A stretch of DNA of 64,000 nucleotides from Liolophura sinensis (Eukaryota > Mollusca > Polyplacophora > Chitonida > Chitonidae): NCBI RefSeq assembly GCF_032854445.1, contig NC_088298.1, positions 62,001 through 126,000 of the forward strand, written 5' to 3'. The notes below the pieces were generated by a model. It worked only from the letters and a program-made list of their open reading frames with translations, ran no database searches and had not been told where the DNA came from. The position numbers and the translations under genes are program-made. Below, piece after piece: positions 53,101 through 61,615 of this stretch. The number at the start of each line of letters is the position of its first letter. Position 1 is the first letter of the stretch.

Positions 53101-53702
53101 TTTTCAGCATCTTTCGGAATTTTTGCCCTCAAACGCAAAACTGCCATCTTTCGAGCAGAATCTGTTTTATAGCCAGTGCTTGTACTTATGACATTATTGT
53201 TATTCGTAGTTTTCCTTTTTGTTCCAGTTTTTTGTCTTAAGCTTTCTCTTTGCTCCCTTCTTCTCTGTGCCTCTTTTTCACGAACCCTTCTTTTCTGCTG
53301 CGAGCTCATTCTGTTTCTTGACTCCCTCTTTTTCAGTCTGTTGTATTCCCGTTTTTTGTCAGCTTCATGTCTTGTGAGAACTTTTGTTGGCTTACATCTA
53401 TTCTGTTTTAATCCTTGAGAAATATCTTTGCGTTTTGCAGCAAATCTCCGCTGTCTTATGCGAGCTTGTTCTCTTTGTTTAAGTTTCTGTTCTGTTCGAT
53501 TTTAACGCATTTGACGTGCTCTTGTCGCCTCCAAAATTTTGTAAGTTTTTCACTTTTCAGGATCCGTTTTAGTACGCTCCCTGTAGGCTGCAGAGTGGCG
53601 CACTCCTGAGGACTGAAAAGGCCCTGATGATGATTCACTAACTTCAGGTGCTCTTGGGTTCTTATTTCGTACGTTAGAACGAAGTTTCACTTTCAAGGAC
53701 AT
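50141..53702 (-). pseudogene. Multi-exon transposase-like gene, decayed
   Basis: Exon 1 (53702-51525) starts at an ATG (MSLKVKLRSNVRNKN) and encodes a strongly basic N-terminus and a Cys-rich middle (LCEYCTSIMLK, CIQRSCQKCGEG). The C-terminal part has VMDFAENFGC, FTDGCSAQYKSKTPF and FFGSRHGKGPSDGVSG, an Asp-bearing pattern suggestive of a DDE-type core. It has two in-frame stops (TGA near 53553, TAA near 53504) and a 1-base T deletion near 52150. Later exons have good splice sites and compatible phases: 51483-51399, 51267-51210 and 50696-50537, with the last entered at 50148 and stopping at 50141. The first intron would be only 41 bases. The family recurs in marine invertebrates; I cannot name its superfamily, and a domesticated host gene is possible. 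Confidence 0.55.
50244..50470. repeat. Degenerate short dispersed repeat (molluscan style) inside an intron
   Basis: TTGGTTGCTTGGTGTTTAGT followed by GAGAATATTTCACTCATATG, and later GACAATATTTCAGCCATACT. Similar AATATTTCAGCCATAT phrases occur in the LINE 3' ends at 37.8, 42.0 and 61.65 kb. It lies in the last intron of the transposase-like gene. Confidence 0.45.
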
Positions 53703-55284
53703 CTTGTACTGCAAAATAAAATCATTTGGGCATATTAAAACTCGTTTGTTTTCATTCCATTCTAAGTTACATTAAACTCACTGGTTAAGTGAAAGATATT
53801 TAATTGGAAAACAGCAGGTCAGATGGTGTTGAAGATAATGAGCGTTGCAGAAGATAAAATAAGGTTTTTGTCGCATTTTTGGGGTTTTACAGTACAAAAT
53901 GACCAAATATGCCTGGGCCAGTGTTAAATTGCTGGCCTGTGCAAGCCAAATGCACAAATGGACGAAAAATAGCTTGGTCAGACATTTCTTAGTTAGGCTT
54001 TGACAGACTGTTCACATAAGTCAAACGTCCGCAAGAGACCACCACGAAAACACAACCTATGACTTACAACTGAGCATAATGCTTCAGAAAACGTAACAGC
54101 TAAGTAGGGCAAACATCAACAAACAAACTGAGTTACATTAATGTCTCACACATACAACTATTCCATTTATTTTCAAACAAGTCAGTTAACTGCTAACGTG
54201 CGTTAGATTCGCGCGGTCAAATCTTAACGCACGTCAATCATGGTTTGTCAAGCCTGGCCAGTTTCACCATCGCTACACGTGACAACCGCTCGTTTTAGCC
54301 AAACGCCCGTTGGTAAGTCCAGCCTAACATCGCTTATATTTAATGTGCATAGAAATTTTAGCCGTCCCCTCAATGATTTCACACGTATTCGACCAAAACC
54401 ACTTACGTACGTTATTTTCTTTGACTTACCGTTATCGATGTTGCTGTGCCGCCACTGAGGATTTCGTCTCAAAAGCTGATGACGTTGTGCACATGTTCAG
54501 ATGATGTCAGCTTACCGGATGCCACACATATCTGGGGCTGCCGCTATTTGCGGACCGTGTGCACACGAATTGCGCACGTTATGTTTTGACAAACAACATA
54601 CCCATTATTTTCAGCACGTCAGGAATTTATTATTCTTACAGAAACATCGGTTAAATTATTACTCCACAACACAAAGTGACCGTATCTAACAGATTTTAGT
54701 CACGAATACTTCCATGACATGCTATAACGCTATCGTGTTTCATCACATTTGGCTTGACATTTTGACAAACAGGCTAACGTACGCCAGGGTTAACTTCAAA
54801 TTAAAAATTATTAAATCAAACTAAAATTATTTTAAAACTGTTTTACTGCAGATTTACTCTAAATTAACTTCGTAATCTATCAGACCAATTACGTTTTTCT
54901 AAACCCGGGAAAAATTCATAGTCAGGTAAAATAACCGGCTCTTCTATGTTACAAATTAAGGCCTCTCTGACGATCTAATTCGGTTTTGTTTCCCCACTTT
55001 TTTGTTAATTTCTATTTAAATCTTATTGAGATTATGCATACTATCTCACCATCAAACTATAAAAGCTATGCAAACAGAAATCCTGCATGTGGTAAATTAT
55101 TTATTAATAAAAAAGCTGTGTAAAGCCTGAATGTTGTGTTCCAACACCATATCTAATTGTGGCTCATCTCCGAATTTCACATAGATGTTATTAATGAGAA
55201 ATTCAAGTAATTCAATAAATAATGTAACATCTCATGAGTGGTAACCTTTATAAAGAGTAGAACTAAATAAAGCCTTATTGCTTC
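53703..55284. other. A/T-rich DNA without recognised genes
   Basis: No ORF with family resemblance and no obvious repeat. It begins as the 5' region of the transposase-like gene. The motif AACGCACGTCAATC near 54225 and GCTAACGTGCGTTAGAT near 54192 form a short imperfect inverted pair. Confidence 0.4.
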
Positions 55285-55546
55285 TGACGTTAATGTAACG
55301 GAATCCTTCGGGTGCATGCACGTGTAATGTGCCTCCTTGTTGCAGGACGGATTTCCACCGCTCTTTTATCTAGTGCTGCTTCACGGAGACGACTTACCGA
55401 AGGCAAGTAAGCCACCCCGCCCGAGCTATTATACTGATACGGGTCAATCCCCTTCAAGTCTTAGGTGTGACTTGATCAAGGATTAATCCTGATCTACCGG
55501 TCCCGAAGCGGACGCTCTACCAACTGTGCTATCAGGGCCGGTCCTG
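55285..55546 (-). mobile_element. tRNA-derived SINE
   Basis: On the minus strand a tRNA-like head (about 55546-55465) has a good A box (TAGCACAGTTGG, complement of 55520-55531) and a degenerate B box (GGATTAATCC). It is followed by a non-tRNA body containing GTCGTCTCCGTGAAGCAGCA and GGAGGCACATTACACGTG, then a short A/T-rich tail. The head cannot fold as a proper tRNA (poor T arm, no clear acceptor stem), so this is a pol III-type SINE rather than a tRNA gene. Confidence 0.65.
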
Positions 55547-55559
55547 TCCTTTCAATAAG

Positions 55560-56760
55560 ATCTTTATGAGAAATCGTAGTATGGAGAGTAGAGAAATCTC
55601 ATGTGGATACGTCTTTGTATATGCATATGAGCATCAAGTTCTTCTGTAAGACGTTTGGAGTTGTTAAGAATCCACATGCAGTTGACACCTGAATTTTTTG
55701 TTAGGGCACAATACTTATTCCAAAATGACTACTTCTTGTAACGCTCTCTTAGATAGGGTTGACTAGAGTTTGGTGTTACAGCTTCTGGAACCCGCAATAA
55801 ATCCAGCCTTGTATGGGGATTTATGCATTTTAGGAATCCAGTAAAGTTGTGGTATTTCTGTATGACGGGTAGGTATATTTATGCGCCTTTCTTTAAGAAA
55901 GGTTTGTGTTTGTTAAACAGTTCCTCTAGAGTACATGTAGTAGCAGAATACGTGGATGTCGTTGTAGATGCACAGAACTCTTGATAATAATTCTTCCAAA
56001 TAAAGATGACATTATTAGGAACCATGTCCGCTACAGTGATGACAAATTTACTATGAAGGTCAGCGAGTGTTTCTTGCACAGTGGGATCCTTCAGAACCTG
56101 TTTAACTTTAGGTAGAGCATCAATGTCTAGACGGTGTATAGTTAAACTAACCTTCTTTTTGACAATCTCAAGCCAATCGTTAAGTACCGAAGAATCCACT
56201 TTCTCCCGTTTTGACCATTTTTTAACATAATCAAGTGCCGAGATTTTTTGTTTGATCGAATGGTGACATTTCTCTTTTCTCTATACTTAGGACCCCTCAC
56301 AAAGATTCCTTATATCATGATTCTTACCAATATTAAGGTCACCAGTCAGGACATGTTTACATTTGTCGTAGGTAAAAACTGAGAATTCACAACCACAGTT
56401 ATAGCCGCCAGAAGTATACGTCGTCAAATCGAACTCCTTCATGGCCTGGGGATAATTGACAATTTTGGAAGCGATAGGCTTTGTATACTCATAGGATATG
56501 CAAGGTGGCTCTTGGATATTAAAATAATTAGGCACAGCTCTAACATCAGGTTCATTAAAGATGCGTGGTAGGTTAATTAAATCAAGGCCCCTGTCTAAAT
56601 ATTTTATCTTCAGAAAGAGTCGATCGTGTTGAGTTTCAATTGTAGTTACAGGGCGATACAATCGAAAATACAATATGTCTTGACACAGACTTACAAGGTG
56701 CGGTGGAACATTAAAATTGTGTATGTTATTGGATAAGTCTCGAACTACCGGTTTTCAATG
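55560..56760 (-). pseudogene. Reverse-transcriptase-bearing retroelement ORF, decayed fragment (Penelope-like or related)
   Basis: Two main frames (56673-56287 and 56199-55879) plus scraps down to about 55560. They contain GLDLINLPRIFNEPDVRAVP, CKHVLTGDLNIGKN, ADMVPNNVIFIWKNYY and, in the scraps, MWILNNSKRLTEELD. This order (VLTGDLNI box, then a PADK-like NNVIF box, then a WILNNS box) is that of the region before the RT palm in a family of retroelements widespread in aquatic invertebrates. The palm is missing, and the fragment ends next to the SINE. Exact class is uncertain. Confidence 0.5.
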
Positions 56761-56929
56761 GCAGTGCATAGAATACTGTGCGTAGAGCATGCATGCTATT
56801 GATGTCATACGACAATCCTACTAAATAGCTAACGTGTTTTAACGTGTTTGTGAATCATGTTTCTGTTGAACTTCCTCCTACCATGACTGCGAGGTCTACG
56901 TTTATGGTATTTGAATAAATTTGTTCAAC

Positions 56930-57212
56930 TTTTTTGAAACTTATAATATACGTTATCAGGACCACAAGCAGTATCGTGTGCCTTTTTCAGTGCAATTTTC
57001 GTGGGTCTTCTAGTTCATCCATATTAAAAAGGACAATTATAATCTTCTAAATTTTTAGAAGAAAAGGGCAATTTAATTTTCTCCTTCTGGTTTTAATATG
57101 TAGAAATTCTGAAGTACAATTCTCAGAAGAAGATTTCTTGGAAATTGTCTCAGCTAATTCATTAGCTATATCGGATGGAGAGGTTAATATATTATCTCCA
57201 TCTTTAAAATGA
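56930..57212 (-). mobile_element. Nimb/I LINE scrap (endonuclease-RT linker of ORF2)
   Basis: Matches the inner Nimb ORF2 around 44510-44765: the complement encodes HFKDGDNILTSPSDIANELA, then KLNCPF. It contains small indels. Homology ends within a few bases of the rep-like frame at 57219. Confidence 0.75.
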
Positions 57213-57218
57213 AGATCA

Positions 57219-57901
57219 GATTCACTCGTGTCAAAGCGCTTGGACTTGGCCAACCTACAACTGATTCTATCACGGAAGCGGGTGGAACTAGATGTATTGA
57301 TAAAATACGTACATGCGTTCGTAACTTATCCACGAACACCAATGGCAGATATCTACTCAACGACGACCTATGTGCCATTATCATCTGTGAAAGGAGAACT
57401 ATCCATTGAAATGGAACGTGCTAAGATGCGCTCTGCCCCACTCAGACAATGGCAAGCCTCAATCATAAGTTATCTCAATACGAACGAACTACATTCACGT
57501 ATCATCATCATCTGGATCGTAGACAAAACAGGCAACAACGGGAAAGCTCGATATTTGACCCTTCGACACGCAGCAATAGGCTTCGCGAACGGGAAAAGTT
57601 CAGACATAAAAGTATCCGTATAACGGAGAGAATAGTATTTTTTGATCTAACAAGATCGCAAGAAGACTACTTCAACTACGAGGTACTGGAATCTATTAAA
57701 AACGGAATCATGTTCTCCGCCAAATACGAATCCACTGTAAAAATCCACCCAGTACCACACGTGTTAGTTTTAGCCAATTGGAAGCCCTAGATGGAAAAGT
57801 TAAGCACAGACCCATGGCAAATCCACGAGCTGATAGACGTCGTCATTACTCTAGAACCAACAACCATCAAGACTGAACCCCCAAAAAGTGGACACCTATG
57901 A
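57219..57901 (+). pseudogene. CRESS-virus Rep, superfamily 3 helicase part, broken
   Basis: The first frame (57219-57622) encodes LRQWQASIISYLNT and a Walker A-type loop (IVDKTGNNGKARYL), then NGKSSDIKVSV. After a frameshift near 57622 the next frame gives Walker B (IVFFDLTRSQED), then NYEVLESIKNGIMFSAKYES and motif C (VLVLANWKP). A TAG at 57788 interrupts it, but the same frame continues to a TGA ending at 57901, including a KLSTDPWQIHEL segment typical of the Rep C-terminus. In live viruses Rep nicks the origin and unwinds DNA for rolling-circle replication. The N-terminal HUH domain appears deleted at the junction with the Nimb scrap. Two disabling changes are visible, so it is inactive. 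Confidence 0.7.
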
Positions 57902-58038
57902 GGTGACTGACCTGACGAGTTCACCACAACCGTCCACGAGCGGATCACAACAAAAGACTAGGAAAAAACGCAAAACAAAGGCCCCTTATGTAAACCAAAA
58001 AAAGAGCATTGTTTATTCCAGACAAAAAAACAGCATGT

Positions 58039-58838
58039 TCAGTCAGCGATTTTAAGTAAAATATACATTTTAAGACTGATATTTCTGTCCTTCCCTTTAT
58101 CCTCTAAGGTAACTTTCATTGTTAGCAATTCCTCAATTCGATCATTACTGTCCAACCCATAGTGCAATACAGCAATTTGATTATCACTGTTTGGAAGATC
58201 ATTTATATGTGTAGCACAAACCCACCAAACAGTTCTAGTCTTCCCATAGTACCCATCAGCTTCACCACCAGTGCTCTATATATTTAATTTCCAACGCGGA
58301 CATATAGTTAATTTACGATCTTGAAATGGGCCCAAAGTCCTAACTTTGCTATGGGTACACGCCAGGTACTATTGTCCCAATAGTCCCTATTCGGCCTATT
58401 GTCCAAAAGGTATGCAACCGCCATCAGGATCATACGCAGAAAACACCCTATAACGTTGAGGTTTTTGTAGGTCAGACGAATCCTGCAAAGTCTCTGGTAC
58501 CAGGCGCCGAAACACCATCTTATACGATTTTATCTTGCACACATTCCACAACGCCGCCTCTGGGCGAAAAGCATTCTTTATCGTGTTACCAATTTCACCT
58601 TCACGTTTGATTTCCGGTTTTTATGCAAACAAAATCACTAAAACCAGTAGAGTCCGAGCCAGGGCCAAACATTCCACAGGCACGAAATATTCGACACCAA
58701 TAACGCATTTTTGCCCCTTCTTCGTGTCACACGACGACGTCTCGATATACTTCTCAATACACGACGAAACCATTTCCGAACTCTACGGCGTTTATCACCA
58801 CGCACACGAGCAATTACAACAACTCTCTTAATTCTTAT
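58039..58838 (-). pseudogene. Putative CRESS-virus capsid protein, broken
   Basis: The 5' frame (from about 58838, no ATG) is strikingly Arg-rich (DKRRRVRKWFRRVLRS, SRRRRVTRRRGK), as in the DNA-binding N-terminal arm of small ssDNA-virus capsids. Coding moves to another frame near 58620 (AALWNVCKIKSYKMVFRRLV, YRVFSAYDPDGG) and meets several stops. The last part (TRTVWWVCATHINDLPNSD, GLDSNDRIEELLTMKVTLED, LLKIAD) ends at a TGA at 58039. It is antisense to rep and placed as expected for cap. Capsids diverge fast, so the call rests on the Arg-rich arm, position and strand rather than on clear homology. Confidence 0.5.
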
Positions 58839-58849
58839 GCAAATCAGAG

Positions 58850-59101
58850 CCCCGAAGAGGCGGGGGAGGGTGGTGACGGTCCGTGCTCGGCATCGCTCCG
58901 CACTCGACGCGGAGGTTTATATATAGGCGAAGACTTGTGCCAAACCTTACCCAACCCGATCAATAGTCGACTCCCCCAAATTAGCATATCAAAGGCAATC
59001 ACACAATGAACCCATTCCCTTCCTGTCTTACACGCTGGCTATTTTAATCAGCTTGGGTCACGTGACCTCCCCTGTCTATATATATGTTTGCGCGATTGCG
59101 A
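58850..59101 (+). other. Intergenic region between capsid 5' end and origin, with TATA-like sequences
   Basis: TTTATATATAGG at about 58916 and CTATATATATG at about 59077 are TATA-like on the plus strand. GTCACGTGAC (about 59056) is a 10-bp palindrome. No gene is visible. Confidence 0.4.
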
Positions 59102-59132
59102 CGGCAGGCGGATAGTATTTAACCGTCTGCTG
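59102..59132 (+). other. CRESS-type replication origin stem-loop
   Basis: Stem arms GCAGGCGG (59104-59111) and CCGTCTGC (59123-59130) pair with one G-T wobble and extend by one further wobble and one C-G pair. The 11-base loop contains TAGTATTTA (59113-59121), close to the circovirus-type nonanucleotide TAGTATTAC. TTGCGAC just upstream and GTCGCAA about 12 bases downstream form an outer inverted pair that could be Rep-binding repeats. Confidence 0.5.
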
Positions 59133-59290
59133 TTTGTGTGCTGTCGCAAAATTGACTGGGGCGTACCATACAATGACTGTGCATCGTTAGGTCTTCCTAG
59201 AAAGAAAAAAAACCATATAAATAGAAAAGTTAGTCGAGTTATAGGCAAGCGTGTGAACAGTTCTAGGAGAGAGGGGCTACCAATTATACC

Positions 59291-60177
59291 TTGCATGGTA
59301 TGTTTTCACAGATGCAAATTTCCCTAAATGACGCTGCTTTGTCAATGCCTACAAACACATATCCCTACAAGGCAATGATAGAAGCCCTTATGAGTTGCGG
59401 TCGAGAAGCTAAAGAGTCGCAGCTGACGTGCGGATGGTTTTACAAAGACACTGCTGGACAGTTAAACAGCGTGAATGCTAATGACTGTTTGACACTTCGC
59501 CGCCAGTTTACCAGCCACACTCGTATCGTTTTGACATTAGTCGGCCATACTTGAATGTGTTACACCAGTCAAAACTATTGATAAATGGCGTCGATGTAAA
59601 ACTTTAAATTTGTAAGTAATGATGCCTTTTGCATCATCACGAATGATGATGATGATCCCAAATCTAAGATAGCTATACAGAAAATATCATTTTGTTTCAT
59701 AAAGTGAAAATAAATCCACACGTCAAGATAGCGCATATGAAATCGCCGGAACGATCTCCAGCCCAATACCCCATCAATAGTGTGGATTGTAAGGTGTTCA
59801 CTGTCCGTAGAGGTGATCTCTCCGTTTATCAGGAGAATCTCCTACATAGAACGGTTACCTAAACGCATTATCATAGGTATGGTGGGTTTAACTGTTAATA
59901 CGCTAAAAAAACCGGTTTCTATTCGGGCACTATAATACATTATTTCTCTGCTTGTGCGTGAAATGAAAAGCAGGTTCCGACACCCGTGCACACCTTTAAC
60001 TTTGAGCGACACGACTATCTAAGGGCTTACCACGGCTTCTTTGCCGCCACGGGGCAGTTCGGCACAGATGAGGGCAATAACTTGTCGAGAACTAATTACA
60101 GTAGGGGATACACATTGTTCGCATTTGACTTGTCACCGGAACTTAACGACGGTGATCACTTTGATCTCCATAAATAA
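59291..60177 (+). pseudogene. Polinton-type major capsid protein remnant (F54H12.2-like family)
   Basis: The frame at 59291-59554 reads MHGMFSQMQISLNDAALSMP, then TNTYPYKAMIEALMSCGREA and LTCGWFYKDTAGQLN. Scattered family-like pieces follow in other frames (around 59715-59870: NSVDCKVFTVRRGDLSVYQE). The last frame (59986-60177) reads HTFNFERHDYLRAYHGFFAA, then GYTLFAFDLSPEL, then NDGDHFDLHK and a stop. This order matches the double jelly-roll capsid family carried by many Polintons in aquatic animals. At least four frame breaks are present. It is on the opposite strand from, and more than 20 kb away from, the first Polinton, so it is probably a separate insertion. A TATAAATAG sequence lies upstream near 59214. 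Confidence 0.65.
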
Positions 60178-60199
60178 AGGTAATATCTGGTTAGAAATG

Positions 60200-61382
60200 C
60201 GCTTGCCTAATTTAATTTAATTCTTTATTTGTTTACTGAGGATATCCCACAACCCATAGGTCACTAGGGGGTCTCCTCAAACTTATATACATCATACATT
60301 TATATAATCAAAACTTGATAGTGAAGAATAACATATTTACAATACACATGGGCGTCCAATACTGCACACACTCACTTACTTCATTAAGTACCGATTATAT
60401 AACAGATTTAAGAATGGGTTTCAGTCTTAGCACTTTGTACCTTTTTTTAAAACGAGCTTGTTTGAACTACTTGGTGAGTACGATGGATAAATCTTCGAGT
60501 ATCTTGAATGAATTTTTGCACAGAACAGAATATGGTTTTATTGTCTTCAAGAGATAGGTCATTTGATCCAAAAAGTAAAATATTTGATCTGTTTTGAGCA
60601 ATGCGGAAGGAAACTAGATAAGTGAGCATTTGGAAAAATCGTTTTAGTAAACCTGTCGAACATGTGCTTCCTTTTTGAGCGGCATATGCGGGACATTCAA
60701 TAAGAAAATGATGAGAATTTTCACATTTGTAATTACATTTTTGACAAGACTGGTCATCTGAAAGGCCATTGGTAAATAAGTCTGCGTGAAGAGCGCTCAG
60801 TCAATTCCGCACTCTACAATGCCGTATCGAGGAAAATGTTACAAAAGAATCTTACAGTACGGAAATAGTAATGCTGTCCACAAAACTAGGTTTGAGATAG
60901 GATTTAAGCTTTTCTAGAGAGTCGTGACGAAAGTGGAGAGGTATTGAATTCCAATCTTTAATTGTTTGGGAAATAAATGACATGTACAACTGGATACGAC
61001 CTTTTGGGAAGACGGATGTTGTGCTTATTTCGTGGATTGTATATACTGGCGAAAGCTTCATTTCCGCATGGTAGTAATTTTTTCAAATAAGGAGGCGATA
61101 GCCCATTTATAATTTTATGGAAGAGAAGAATTCTGTGGGATCTACGTCTCGCATAAAGCGGTTCCCATCTTAGTTCATTTAATAATTTACTATATGATGT
61201 CCGACGTAGGCCCCCAGAACAGAAGAGCAGCTCTTCGCTGAATTGTTTCAAGTTTTTGAGAACACTATACCGCAATTGTCAAACAGGATGTCACCATATT
61301 CGATGGTAGATCTTATTTGACCGAAGTATAGAGTATTCAAACATTTTCGGATAAGGCATGTCTTACATCGGTTGAGAATACT

Positions 61383-61432
<50 letters not shown>

Positions 61433-61605
61433 TTACATTTATTAACTAAGTTTCTAATGTGTTCCTCCCATTTCCCATTGTGTTGTAAAAAGATCCCAAG
61501 GTGTTTGTGGGACTGAACGCTCTTCACCTCCGTGCCATTAAGATACAGTTTGGGATAGGAAGAATTTCCCTTTAATGATACAAGTAAATAAACTGTCTTA
61601 AGAAC
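60200..61605 (-). pseudogene. LINE RT 3' half (CR1/Jockey/RTE-like), decayed, with an internal A48 run
   Basis: On the minus strand, pieces in several frames read LNGTEVKSVQSHKHLGIFLQ, then IRSTIEYGDILFDN, then LRWEPLYARRRSHRILLFHK, NGLSPPYLKKLLP and TIKDWNSIPLHFRHDSLEKL. This is the thumb and C-terminal part of a LINE reverse transcriptase. A later CQKCNYKCENSHHFLIECP segment is a C-terminal zinc motif. A 48-base homopolymer interrupts the RT. The upstream half is cut off by the Nimb copy at 61616. The 3' UTR runs down to about 60200. Confidence 0.65.
61384..61431. repeat. T48 homopolymer (A48 in the sense of the LINE)
   Basis: An uninterrupted T run inside the LINE RT region, between the WEEHIRNLVNKCN and NSILNRCKTCLIRK segments of the minus-strand protein. 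Confidence 0.9.
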
Positions 61606-61615
61606 ATTTGAATGA

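Larger units (their letters stand above)
57213..59135. mobile_element. Endogenous CRESS-DNA virus genome (rep, cap and origin), decayed
   Basis: A rep-like helicase on plus (57219-57901) and an Arg-rich capsid-like frame on minus (58838-58039) converge with a gap of about 140 bases. A stem-loop with a TAGTATTTA loop lies beyond the cap 5' end (59102-59132). Ambisense rep/cap with the origin between their 5' ends is the standard layout of circular Rep-encoding ssDNA viruses; here the circle is linearised. The total is about 1.9 kb, within the usual genome range. The rep N-terminal HUH endonuclease part is not visible. Confidence 0.6.

Noticed and set aside
53176-53418. Hydrophobic plus-strand frame that looks like a membrane protein
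   Set aside because: It is the antisense of the Arg/Lys/Glu-rich N-terminus of the transposase-like gene.
55465-55546. Functional tRNA gene on the minus strand
   Set aside because: Good A box, but poor T arm and no acceptor pairing; it continues into a SINE body.
58535-58831. 98-codon plus-strand frame with an ATG-like start
   Set aside because: Antisense of the Arg-rich capsid-like frame; composition fits the minus strand better.
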